This document shows, piece after piece, positions 1 through 8,244 of a stretch of 64,000 nt of DNA. Made by a program: the position numbers and the translations under genes. Position 1 is the first letter of the stretch. Each line of letters starts with the position of its first letter. Where the stretch lies: the NCBI GenBank assembly GCA_017556805.1, contig JAFYMC010000013.1:58551-122550 (forward strand). The letters are read 5' to 3'. Under the pieces are notes generated by a model that had not been told where the DNA came from, did not search any database, and saw nothing but the letters and a program-made list of their open reading frames with translations. This stretch comes from Lachnospiraceae bacterium. Its GTDB lineage: Bacteria > Bacillota > Clostridia > Lachnospirales > Lachnospiraceae.

Positions 1-1129
1 TTAATACATTAATCAGCTGCGGAAGCTCATCAATACTGGTCTTGCGAATGAATTTACCGATTCCCGTCACCCTGGAATCATTCTTCGTAGTCCAGGCATT
101 CGCTTCCTTCGCAGCCTCCTGCACCACCATGGAACGGAACTTATACATCTTGAATTCTTTATTATGGAGTCCCACTCTCACCTGGGAAAAAATCACCGGT
201 CCCTTAGAGGTCAGTTTAATTAAAACTGCCACCACAAGCATCGGAATCGCAAAGACCGCAAGAGCCATCAACGCTCCCACAATATCCACCGTTCGCTTTA
301 TTGCCCGGTTCACCAGATTACTGAGCGGTACCTTACGGATATTAATGACCGGAAGCCCCTCTAAATCCTCGATATAAGGAACTGTCGGCACAATATGATT
401 ATAGTCGGGAATAAACTTGGTATGCACACCGGAATACTCACAGGCAGCCACCAGGCGCTCTAACTTTTCATATTCCTCGATTGCAAGCGCAATCGCAATC
501 TCATCATAGTCATGCTCCTTCAAATAATCCGAAAGTTCCTCCATGGTACCTACTACCTCTACCTTCTTATACCGGGTACCGATTGCCATCTTATCATCCA
601 GAACACCGTGAATAAAGTATCCCCACTGCGGATTTGCCAGAATACGGTCTACATAAGCCTCCGCCGCACGACTGTATCCCACAATCAGGACATGCTTTAA
701 GTTCTTTCCCTTTCTGCGCAAATGCTCCAAAAACTTCCGGAGAAAGAAGCGGAACACACACTCCAACACCACATTGGTTCCGTAAAAGATTGCCAGAAAT
801 CCTCGGGAAATATCCATCTTAAATAAGAACAACAGCACAATAAACGCTGCACCGCTGATGATATTTGCCTTTAACACCAGCCACAGCTCCCACTGCATCC
901 CCCGTCCCCGCTTCGGTGCATACAAACCGCTGGTCCAGTAAATCAACAGATACACCGGTAGCACCACAATCAAAAAACGGGAATAAGACTCTATGGTATA
1001 GTCGCCGGCCTTTTCCATATTCAGCCATACAAAACGAAGCAAATAGGCCAAATAATAGGATGCCAGTACAAATATACCGTCTGTCACAATATGCAATTGA
1101 TTAAATGCTTTTTGATTATCTTTAATCAT
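1..1129 (-). CDS. Undecaprenyl-phosphate sugar phosphotransferase (3' end outside window)
   Basis: Membrane enzyme that would start exopolysaccharide or capsule repeat units by moving a sugar-1-phosphate onto undecaprenyl phosphate. About 376 codons are present and the C-terminus lies beyond base 1. Seen: several hydrophobic N-terminal segments, a central nucleotide-binding-like stretch (HVLIVGYSRAAEA), a further membrane segment, then the bacterial sugar transferase domain with KGPVIFSQVRVG, MYKFRSM and RKTSIDELPQL. This order is that of the WbaP/WcaJ family (CoA-binding-like domain plus transferase domain). Start ATG at 1129 follows AGGAGACAG. It is divergent from the HtrA gene. The window holds a second member at 15323-16705 with the same motifs. 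The sugar transferred cannot be read from sequence. Confidence 0.9.
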   Translation of the reverse strand, partial: MIKDNQKAFNQLHIVTDGIFVLASYYLAYLLRFVWLNMEKAGDYTIESYSRFLIVVLPVYLLIYWTSGLYAPKRGRGMQWELWLVLKANIISGAAFIVLLFLFKMDISRGFLAIFYGTNVVLECVFRFFLRKFLEHLRRKGKNLKHVLIVGYSRAAEAYVDRILANPQWGYFIHGVLDDKMAIGTRYKKVEVVGTMEELSDYLKEHDYDEIAIALAIEEYEKLERLVAACEYSGVHTKFIPDYNHIVPTVPYIEDLEGLPVINIRKVPLSNLVNRAIKRTVDIVGALMALAVFAIPMLVVAVLIKLTSKGPVIFSQVRVGLHNKEFKMYKFRSMVVQEAAKEANAWTTKNDSRVTGIGKFIRKTSIDELPQLINVL

Positions 1130-1299
1130 CTCTGTCTCCTACCGTTTCTCCCCTCATATATGTTATATCTTACATGATTCTTTCAAAAACCTCAACAAAA
1201 ATTTTCGAAAACCCTCATTTCTTCACCGATTCGTCACAAAGCCTACACAAACCCGTGGTATACTAGCGGTATTACGAAACACGATTGGGAGGTTTATTT

Positions 1300-2730
1300 A
1301 TGGATCCGAATTATGATAATACAAGAATAGACGAAAGCATGAATAACAGGGAAGAGGTTATGCAGGAACACATTGCTGTCACCGAACCGACGGCAGACCT
1401 TCCTCCGCAGGATGTATCTTCCGACCTTCCGGAAACCACTGTTCCGGAGACTACCGTTTCGGTAAAAAAGAAAAAAGAACACAAGACTCTCAAAAAGTTT
1501 TTCGGCTGCATCGGACTGGCAGCCTGCTTCGGCATCGTAGCCGGAGGTGCGTTTTTCGGCGTACGCTACGCAGTTACCCGTCTTTTCCCGCAGGAGTCTG
1601 CGCAGATGGACGAAGTGGTGAGTCCGACCGATGTTCTTTTCCCGAAACCGAATGTCACCATTGCTTCTACTGCCACCAGTGAGGTAGGGGATACCGACGC
1701 TACAGAGACGGTAGCAGCCGTAGTAGAACAGACCATGCCTGCTATGGTATCCATCCAGACCGTCTACACCACCGTTTCTTATTTCTGGGGACAACCGATT
1801 ACAAATGATCAGGAGGGTGGCGGATCCGGTATTATTATCGGTTCCAACGAACAGGATTTACTGATTGCCACCAATTACCATGTAATCGAAGACACCTCCT
1901 CCGTAAAAGTTATTCTCGCCGACGGTACTACTCACAACGTCACGGTAAAAGGGTCCGATGCAGGTGCCGATCTTGCCATTTTGGCACTTCCGCTTTCCGG
2001 TCTTACCCAGGAAACACTGGACAGCATCGACATTGCTGTTTTAGGCGACTCCGACAGTGCCCGCATCGGTCAAATGGTAGTTGCCATCGGAAATGCATTG
2101 GGGTACGGTCCGACCGTTACCGTAGGGTATTTAAGTGCAAAGGACCGCGAGATTACCATCGAGGGCAACGACATGGTGTTATTGCAAACCAACGCAGCCA
2201 TCAACTCCGGCAACAGCGGCGGTGCCCTGTTAAATACAAAGGGTGAAGTCATCGGCATTAACAATGCAAAGCTTACCCGCACCGATATCGAAGGCATTTG
2301 TTTTGCCATTCCGATTTCCGAAGCCACTCCGATTTTAGAAGACTTAATGACCCGTGAAATTCTCGCAGATAATGAAAAAGGATACTTGGGCGTTACCGTT
2401 TCCGAATTGGATTCCGCTATTTTCCGGGATTACAACTGGCCGGAGGGTGTGTATGTTGCTTCTGTCAGCAAGGACAGTGCCGCAGAAAAGGCCGGTATCT
2501 ATCAGGGCGATATTATTACCCATGTAAACGGCGAGCAGGTAACTACCGCAAATCAGTTAGTCAATGCGGTTACCTCCCAGCGCTACGGCACCGTAGTAGA
2601 AATCACTTTACAGCGTATTGTTAACGGTAAGTTTGATGAATTTACCTACTCCGTTACCCTACAGCAAAACCCGGAGCTTTTGGCTTCCACGGAAGCACAT
2701 CCGGACACACCGTCCCCGGAACCGCGCTGA
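1300..2730 (+). CDS. htrA: HtrA/DegP-type membrane-anchored serine protease with PDZ domain
   Basis: Envelope quality-control protease, 476 residues. Seen: an acidic and Thr/Pro-rich cytosolic N-terminus (1-60), a lysine-rich stop then a membrane helix at about 69-92, a trypsin-like domain with triad His194 (NYHVIED), Asp224 (GADLAIL) and Ser306 (NSGNSGGAL), and one C-terminal PDZ domain (about 370-460, KGYLGV and AGIYQGDIITHVNG). Length and order match Gram-positive HtrA proteins. The start is the ATG at 1300, 7 bases after GGGAGG; the in-frame TTG at 1285 is too early. A bidirectional terminator follows at 2766. It is a single gene, divergent from the sugar transferase gene. Substrates are unknown. 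Confidence 0.95.
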   Translation: MDPNYDNTRIDESMNNREEVMQEHIAVTEPTADLPPQDVSSDLPETTVPETTVSVKKKKEHKTLKKFFGCIGLAACFGIVAGGAFFGVRYAVTRLFPQESAQMDEVVSPTDVLFPKPNVTIASTATSEVGDTDATETVAAVVEQTMPAMVSIQTVYTTVSYFWGQPITNDQEGGGSGIIIGSNEQDLLIATNYHVIEDTSSVKVILADGTTHNVTVKGSDAGADLAILALPLSGLTQETLDSIDIAVLGDSDSARIGQMVVAIGNALGYGPTVTVGYLSAKDREITIEGNDMVLLQTNAAINSGNSGGALLNTKGEVIGINNAKLTRTDIEGICFAIPISEATPILEDLMTREILADNEKGYLGVTVSELDSAIFRDYNWPEGVYVASVSKDSAAEKAGIYQGDIITHVNGEQVTTANQLVNAVTSQRYGTVVEITLQRIVNGKFDEFTYSVTLQQNPELLASTEAHPDTPSPEPR

Positions 2731-2765
2731 TTTATCTATCTGTATATAGAACTCTCCTTCGAAAG

Positions 2766-2808
2766 AAAACTGCCGCAAGTTCACTGTAACAGTGCTTGCG
2801 GCAGTTTT
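2766..2808. terminator. Bidirectional intrinsic terminator between htrA and the TagH-like gene
   Basis: A 14-bp perfect stem (AAAACTGCCGCAAG with CTTGCGGCAGTTTT) carries an inner CACTG/CAGTG stem. A-runs and T-runs on both sides serve the convergent genes ending at 2730 (plus) and 2826 (minus). Confidence 0.93.
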
Positions 2809-2825
2809 ATTCTACCTCATTGATT

Positions 2826-3569
2826 CTATTTTGCCGATGCGGCTTCAAATTTATCAGCCACTTCTTCTACCGGTCCGTCCTCTACCACATGGCCCTTTTC
2901 CAGCCAGATGGCACGGTTACATAAGGAGCGTACCTGCTTCAAATTGTGGGATACAAACAGTACCGTAATCCCTTTCGCAAACATTTCCTTGATGCGTTTT
3001 TCGCTCTTTTTGCGAAACTTTACATCACCTACGGAAAGCACTTCATCCAAAATCAGAATATCCGGTTCCACCATCGTCGCAATGGAAAAGCCCAGGCGCG
3101 CTCTCATACCGGAGGAATAGTTCTTTACCGGCACATGAATAAACTCACCCAACTCGGAAAACGCCACGATTTCATCGTATTTTTCCTTTAAAAATGCCTT
3201 GGAATAGCCTAACATGGCACCGTATAAATAAATATTCTCTGCCCCGGTATACTGAGGATCAAATCCGGCGCCCAGTTCCAGCAAAGGAACAAGAATACCG
3301 GACTTGGCCACCGTCCCTTCCGTCGCCTTTAACACACCGGCAATCACCTTTAGCAGGGTACTTTTCCCGGCACCGTTTAATCCAAGAATCGCAACACGCT
3401 CTCCTTTTTTAATATCAAAGGACACCTCTCGAAGAGCCCAAAACTCCTTATACCGCATTTGTCTCTTCAGAATACGGATAACATATTCCTTAAGATTATC
3501 TACCTTTTGTTCGCTTAGATGGAATTTCACTCCCAGATTGTCCACCGAAACTATTGTCTTTTCTTCCAT
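2826..3569 (-). CDS. ABC transporter ATPase, polysaccharide/teichoic acid export (TagH/Wzt type)
   Basis: Cytosolic ATPase of a two-component exporter for lipid-linked glycans, 247 residues. Seen: Walker A GLNGAGKST near residue 63, signature NYSSGMRARLGFS near 150, Walker B ILILDEVLSVGD, and the switch histidine in FVSHN. N-terminal VDNLGVKFHLSEQK and the REVSFDIKKGERVAILG stretch are typical of TagH/Wzt ATPases. It lacks the extra C-terminal carbohydrate-binding domain of long Wzt proteins, so it resembles the short teichoic-acid type. It lies 17 bases after the permease gene and ends the minus-strand block that begins with cdaA upstream genes. The cargo could be teichoic acid or a capsule; two sugar transferase genes nearby fit glycan export. 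Confidence 0.9.
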   Translation of the reverse strand: MEEKTIVSVDNLGVKFHLSEQKVDNLKEYVIRILKRQMRYKEFWALREVSFDIKKGERVAILGLNGAGKSTLLKVIAGVLKATEGTVAKSGILVPLLELGAGFDPQYTGAENIYLYGAMLGYSKAFLKEKYDEIVAFSELGEFIHVPVKNYSSGMRARLGFSIATMVEPDILILDEVLSVGDVKFRKKSEKRIKEMFAKGITVLFVSHNLKQVRSLCNRAIWLEKGHVVEDGPVEEVADKFEAASAK

Positions 3570-3586
3570 AGCTTATCACTCCGCAC

Positions 3587-4360
3587 TTACAGATACAAAA
3601 TAAATTTGTCCTGCTTTTTGTAGAACGCAAAAATACCGATGAGCAAGGATACCGCACCGAATCCGAACGCATACCCCATCGCCCGAAAGTCAGGCGGAGC
3701 TCCGAATACGGCGTTCCGGAAATTCACAATCACCGCATACAACGGATTTAATTTAAAAATCCATGCGTTCTTTTCACTGACCACATCGCTCACCTGGTAG
3801 AATATGGCGCTGGCATACATGAGTAACATGAGGGCAACGCCCCACAAATACTCCACATCCCGGAAAAACACGGCCATGGTGGACAATATCAGTCCCACCC
3901 CTGCCGTTAATAACAAAATCTGCAACAACGGAATCACAATCCACAAAAGCTGTATCGTCGGATACACCCCTCTTGCCACAGCCACCGCCGCCAATACAAT
4001 CAGCGAAATCAAAAAGATCACATACCCCGACAGTACGGATGCAAACGGATACATATACTTCGGCACATAGACTTTCTTAATCATACTTGCATTGGAGCGA
4101 ACCGACTTTAACGCTGCCTTTGTGCCGTTGGAGAAAAAGGAGTACAACAAACGACCGGTCAAAATATAAACCGGAAAATCCTTGGTCCCCCTTCCCAATA
4201 ACTTGGAAAACACCAACGTCAAAACCACCATAGTAAGCAACGGCTCCAACATGGTCCACAAAACTCCCAAATACGAATTCCGATATTTCAGTTTAATGTC
4301 CTTTTTTACTAACTCAACCAGCAAATTCCGATATTTGCCGAACGTTTTCAATACCGACAT
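3587..4360 (-). CDS. ABC-2 transporter permease, polysaccharide/teichoic acid export (TagG/Wzm type)
   Basis: Membrane half of the exporter encoded with the downstream ATPase; 257 residues with about six hydrophobic segments. Seen: the family-typical N-terminal DIKLKYRNSYLGVLWTMLEP motif, GRLLYSFFSNG, and the NPLYAVIVNFRNAVFG stretch near the C-terminus, all as in TagG/Wzm/RfbA permeases. GGAGA lies upstream of ATG at 4360. The gene starts 17 bases beyond the stop of the CdaR gene, so transcription with the c-di-AMP genes is likely. Cargo unknown. Confidence 0.9.
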   Translation of the reverse strand: MSVLKTFGKYRNLLVELVKKDIKLKYRNSYLGVLWTMLEPLLTMVVLTLVFSKLLGRGTKDFPVYILTGRLLYSFFSNGTKAALKSVRSNASMIKKVYVPKYMYPFASVLSGYVIFLISLIVLAAVAVARGVYPTIQLLWIVIPLLQILLLTAGVGLILSTMAVFFRDVEYLWGVALMLLMYASAIFYQVSDVVSEKNAWIFKLNPLYAVIVNFRNAVFGAPPDFRAMGYAFGFGAVSLLIGIFAFYKKQDKFILYL

Positions 4361-4377
4361 TCCTGTCTAATCTCCTA

Positions 4378-5616
4378 TCATTGATTGTTTACGACAATAT
4401 CCAGCTCGACAACCTCGTCCCATACTACCTTAGACGGAAGCTCCATGCCGAGCGGCACTCTGTATGTACCCTCTGTCAATCCGCTAAGATCGACATAAGG
4501 CTTCAAATATTCAACTGTAATAAGCGGCTCTCTGGCGGCTTTATATTTTACCGTTGTCGAAACATCGGTAGTTGTAAGAATTCCCGCAGTCAGGCCTTCG
4601 CCTATATTACGAATCTCGATTTCCGAAACCGGTATACCGATTTCTCGTTCTTCATACGGAGTAATATTCACCTTTACCGCCACCATCTGGGTATCCACTA
4701 CCCGGAGACTGCCGAGTGTATCATCCAAAACAGAGCTGATCTGGATATTCTTTTCTATGGTCCCGGTCTGGCCGGTCACATCCACCTCAACCTCCAGAAA
4801 ATATCCCAGCTTATCCAAATCTTCCTTGGACCCTGCCACACGCACGGTCTCCGGCTGAAAAGCGATGTTTCCGGCCAGCAATTCATGACCTTCTGCCACC
4901 TCTCCCACGGTAACCACGCGGATATGCATATCCTTCGACGCCAGAATCGGCACATGAACGGTCACCGCGTCGGAATCCACCTGCATGGTCAACTTGGAAG
5001 ATGCAATCTCATCCCCGTTCATATCGTACACCACCGGTATCGCCGTAGTAACAAAATCTACGCTCCGACCGCTGACATCCACATTCAATACCACTTCATT
5101 AATCTTATCCAATACCGTCTTTGCACCGGAAATCTGGATAATATTCGGGCTCGGAAGGGCATCTCCCACATAGTAGCCCGCCATCGGCTCGCCCACCGTA
5201 TCTACCTGGAAGCTGAACCGTTTCGTTACATAATCGTCAAACAGAAGCTTCATCACGTTTTCGCCGTTGTTCAACACCGTAACATCCGGCTTCGACGGCA
5301 CCGCTGCCTTAATCAGCACCGTATCCATAAAGGAAACCTCGGTCAAATCCGCCGTTGCTTCAATATCTGCCTCCGTCAACTGATCCAGTACCGATTTTCT
5401 TCCCTCCACCACCACATCTACCGTATCACCGGAAATAACCTCAAGAACCTTTTCCTTCTCCAGCACCTTGCCTTCATTCAGCACCTTTACCGGTACATCC
5501 TTAATGGTCTTTGTTTCCACCGGATCCTGGGTATTCACAATGACAAACCAAAATATGATTGCAATTCCCAAAGAGAGCAGCTTTAAGCTGAAATTGTTCA
5601 TTAATCTTTTTTTCAT
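4378..5616 (-). CDS. cdaR: CdaR, YbbR-domain regulator of diadenylate cyclase
   Basis: Membrane-anchored extracytoplasmic protein that binds and controls CdaA in Firmicutes; 412 residues. Seen: one N-terminal membrane helix (about 9-27, LKLLSLGIAIIFWFVIVNT) and then about four YbbR-type repeats, recognisable by recurring V-P-V and G-x-Y/E-V-x-V patterns such as KDVPVKVLNEG, FSFQVDTVGEP and DMHIRVVTVGE. The start ATG follows GGGAGGAGAG and overlaps the cdaA stop by 4 bases, implying translational coupling. In many Firmicutes glmM follows cdaR; here the next genes are a polysaccharide exporter and glmM lies at 31948-33570. Confidence 0.93.
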   Translation of the reverse strand: MKKRLMNNFSLKLLSLGIAIIFWFVIVNTQDPVETKTIKDVPVKVLNEGKVLEKEKVLEVISGDTVDVVVEGRKSVLDQLTEADIEATADLTEVSFMDTVLIKAAVPSKPDVTVLNNGENVMKLLFDDYVTKRFSFQVDTVGEPMAGYYVGDALPSPNIIQISGAKTVLDKINEVVLNVDVSGRSVDFVTTAIPVVYDMNGDEIASSKLTMQVDSDAVTVHVPILASKDMHIRVVTVGEVAEGHELLAGNIAFQPETVRVAGSKEDLDKLGYFLEVEVDVTGQTGTIEKNIQISSVLDDTLGSLRVVDTQMVAVKVNITPYEEREIGIPVSEIEIRNIGEGLTAGILTTTDVSTTVKYKAAREPLITVEYLKPYVDLSGLTEGTYRVPLGMELPSKVVWDEVVELDIVVNNQ

Positions 5617-6488
5617 TTCTGCTCTCCTCCCTTCCTGCGTAAAGGCTTCTTCTTCGTCTGGGAGACCTTCGTCTTATCCTTTTGGATTTCCTGTAACTTC
5701 ATCCGCAGATAATCCGCATCGATGTTGCTGACCAACGTGCCGTTTCGCGCAAGAGAAACCTTACCGGTCTGCTCCGATACAATAATGGTAAAGCTGTCCG
5801 TCACCTCGCTGATACCCACGCCCGCACGATGTCGGGTTCCCAACTCCTTACTAAGCTTCATATTCTTGGATACCGGAAGATAGCAGGTGGCTGCCACAAT
5901 CCGGTTTCCGCGTATAATTACCGCACCGTCGTGAAGCGGTGTATTATGTTCGAAAATATTAATTAACAACTGATTGGTCACAACTCCGTCGATGGCAATA
6001 CCGGTTTCCTCGTACTCCGTCAGGGATACCTCCTGCTCCAGCACCATCAAAGCACCGGTCTTGTGTCTTGCCAATAAAAACGTAGCCTTTACCAGTTCCT
6101 CGATTGTCTTTTCGGAAAAGCGCTCTTCCTTCTCCTTATTCTCCGAAAACAAACGCAGGGAAGACGTAAAGCTCTGCTGACCCAACTGCTCCAACGCACG
6201 TCGGATTTCCGGCTGGAATACGATAATGATTGCCGTAATTCCGACACCGATGGTATTGTAAAATATCCAAAGAATCACATCCATTTTCAGAATAGATGCA
6301 ATCAACCAAAAGACCAACAGAATCATGAGACCCTTTACCGGCATCCATGCTCTTGTCGATCTGACCCATTTTACCACATTGTACACAATAAATGCGATAA
6401 TGATAATTTCCAGTACATCAATAATGTCGATTCCCGGAATCCGCATCCACATCATTGCCTTTGAAAAAAATTCTTTCAGGCCATCCAT
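5613..6488 (-). CDS. cdaA: CdaA diadenylate cyclase (c-di-AMP synthase)
   Basis: Makes the second messenger c-di-AMP from two ATP; controls potassium, osmotic and wall homeostasis. 291 residues. Seen: three N-terminal membrane helices (about 20-95, DIIDVLEIIIIAFIVY onwards), then the DAC domain with both signature motifs, DGA in LHDGAVIIRGNRI and RHR in GTRHRAGVG, plus ITAIIIVFQPEIRRALEQLG. A basic tail ends the protein. ATG at 6488 follows a GGGG-type ribosome site. It overlaps cdaR and is preceded by two unknown membrane protein genes. Confidence 0.96.
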   Translation of the reverse strand: MDGLKEFFSKAMMWMRIPGIDIIDVLEIIIIAFIVYNVVKWVRSTRAWMPVKGLMILLVFWLIASILKMDVILWIFYNTIGVGITAIIIVFQPEIRRALEQLGQQSFTSSLRLFSENKEKEERFSEKTIEELVKATFLLARHKTGALMVLEQEVSLTEYEETGIAIDGVVTNQLLINIFEHNTPLHDGAVIIRGNRIVAATCYLPVSKNMKLSKELGTRHRAGVGISEVTDSFTIIVSEQTGKVSLARNGTLVSNIDADYLRMKLQEIQKDKTKVSQTKKKPLRRKGGEQK

Positions 6489-6540
6489 ACCAATCCGCCC
6501 CTTGTATCTTAATTTACCGTTTTACGGCATACTTTTGTAT

Positions 6541-7614
6541 CTATTCCCCAAAAGAGTCTCCGTTCTCACCGACCGGATTCTCATACGGTTCATCATCCAG
6601 CTCCTCGCCCATTGCATAACGTTCCTCATCGGAAAGGACCGGTGATTCATCCGCTTCCGTCTCTTCCTCTTCCGGTAACGGCTCCATCTTTTCACTGATT
6701 TTCTTAACACTGCGCTTTGGCACCGTCAAATTCATCTTCGGCACCGCCTTTACGTAATAGTAATAATCGTCATCCTCAAACTGTACCCGTTCCACTGCCG
6801 TATAATCAAGCGCCAGACGGAAAAACTGGAACACCAGCGCAATGACCATGGAGCCTACCGTACCGAATACCATACTCACAATATTCATCTCCGTCTGCAT
6901 CATCGTATCCGCTGCCAAAAATCCCAGAATACATACAATGGCACCTACCGCAATGGAAATCTCAAATACATATTCGATGCTGAGCTTCCGCATCAGATAC
7001 ATCGCAAGAATAATGATAAAGAATACACCGATGGTAATCAACATCTGCTTATCTGCCAGCAAACGGTCAATTACATCGATATACATCAGAAGGATATCCT
7101 CGATTCCCATGGACTCTTCCACCAGGGCCACATTACTGATTACGACGAACAACCGATATACGATGACACCGCAGGCCGCCGGAATAATTGCCATAGGAGT
7201 TGCAATTAATCCGAGAATCAACGGTACCACATACGGAATTTTAAGTAAAAATAAAATCGGAACCGCCAATACCACATACCCGTATTTTCCGGAAAATCTG
7301 GCAATAAAGCAATACAGTATTACCATGATAATTGCCACCAGAATCGACAGTAACGGAGATGCCACATACACATGTACCAAAGACACTACCGCCGCCAACA
7401 ATACCAACAGAATGGACGGGGTAAACGTTCCCAGAAGAGAAAGCAACAGCTCTGCCGGCAAACTCATTAACATCTCATGATGTCCGATGGCCTTGTTAAT
7501 ACTGTGAAATACCGCAAACGCGATAATAAATTTGACTACCGGCTCCACCACCAGCTGAAACTTCTGTAAAAAACGCAGAATGTGCGCACGTAATTCAAGT
7601 ATTGTCACGATCAT
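6541..7614 (-). CDS. Unknown multi-spanning membrane protein upstream of cdaA
   Basis: Not recognised as a named family. 357 residues with about eight hydrophobic segments (about 20-280), including AVPILFLLKIPYVVPLILGL and a late FGTVGSMVIALVFQFF helix, then a charged cytosolic tail of about 80 residues rich in Glu and Asp, with an EDDDYYYYVKAVPKMN motif. It overlaps the upstream 148-residue membrane protein by 20 bases and ends 52 bases before cdaA, so one transcript is likely. ATG at 7614 has GGAGGG about 11 bases upstream, slightly far. Position suggests an envelope or c-di-AMP-linked role, which is inference only. Confidence 0.8.
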   Translation of the reverse strand: MIVTILELRAHILRFLQKFQLVVEPVVKFIIAFAVFHSINKAIGHHEMLMSLPAELLLSLLGTFTPSILLVLLAAVVSLVHVYVASPLLSILVAIIMVILYCFIARFSGKYGYVVLAVPILFLLKIPYVVPLILGLIATPMAIIPAACGVIVYRLFVVISNVALVEESMGIEDILLMYIDVIDRLLADKQMLITIGVFFIIILAMYLMRKLSIEYVFEISIAVGAIVCILGFLAADTMMQTEMNIVSMVFGTVGSMVIALVFQFFRLALDYTAVERVQFEDDDYYYYVKAVPKMNLTVPKRSVKKISEKMEPLPEEEETEADESPVLSDEERYAMGEELDDEPYENPVGENGDSFGE

Positions 7615-8041
7615 ATGAAATCATTCCCTCCTCTAGGTCTGCTAACTCTCCATCCTCTTCTCTGTAAAGGCTGCGTAACCGGCGCAGCATACGGAAATAT
7701 TTTGCCAGTTTCTTTCTGGATGCACGATATTTTATCATATATCCGATCATTGCCATTGCCCCGTACACCGTAAGTACGATAATGTAAATTCCCACATACC
7801 GGGTCAACATTCCCGCATAATCCAGCGTTACCGCCTCACGAATCAAATACTCGGAATGATATACAATCAACAGAAGCATAATCAACAAATATCCGACCGT
7901 GATCGCCACCACGGTCTTTAATACATTCAGCCGTACATAATCCGTCTGGAAATACTTACTGATGCGGACATCCTCTTTTCCTTCTGTCTGCTCATATATC
8001 GCCAGACGGGTCATCAACCGGACCTTTCTGTTATTTAACAT
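7595..8041 (-). CDS. Unknown small membrane protein, first gene of the cdaA block
   Basis: 148 residues, not recognised. Seen: a cytosolic N-terminus (1-42), two hydrophobic segments (about 43-63 and 85-108), a basic cytosolic stretch (KYRASRKKLAKYFRMLRRLR) and an acidic C-terminus. Start ATG at 8041 follows GGGAGG. Its end overlaps the next membrane gene by 20 bases, which suggests the two act together. A TATAAT-like box lies about 60 bases upstream but no convincing -35 is visible. Confidence 0.75.
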   Translation of the reverse strand: MLNNRKVRLMTRLAIYEQTEGKEDVRISKYFQTDYVRLNVLKTVVAITVGYLLIMLLLIVYHSEYLIREAVTLDYAGMLTRYVGIYIIVLTVYGAMAMIGYMIKYRASRKKLAKYFRMLRRLRSLYREEDGELADLEEGMISYDRDNT

Positions 8042-8184
8042 GAGAAACCTCCCTTAACTCCTCCAAACTAAAGCTACTACTCCCCCATCTTATCTTTCTA
8101 TGATTATATCACATCTTTTCCTCTTTTTCGAGAACTATTTTCTATTTTTGCCACATAATTATAAAGTATTCCGTCCAAACGCAG

Positions 8185-8224
8185 AAAAGAAGCGGTTTTC
8201 GAGTTGAAACATCACCGCTTCTTT
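8185..8224 (-). terminator. Intrinsic terminator after the GH1 gene
   Basis: On the minus strand AGAAGCGG pairs with CCGCTTCT across a 20-base loop and is followed by a short T-run. It closes the chemoreceptor-glycosidase block ending at 8245. Confidence 0.85.
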
Positions 8225-8244
8225 CTTTGATTCACTGTTTTCCG

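Noticed and set aside
1200-1264. Promoter for htrA
   Set aside because: A TATACT box is present at 1259-1264 but no acceptable -35 box at 16-18 bases, so it was not listed.
1285-1299. Earlier TTG start for htrA
   Set aside because: The TTG precedes the GGGAGG ribosome site that fits the ATG at 1300.
4381-5586. 401-codon open frame on the plus strand
   Set aside because: It is the antisense shadow of cdaR, has no ribosome site and a His/Arg/Leu-rich, unstructured composition.
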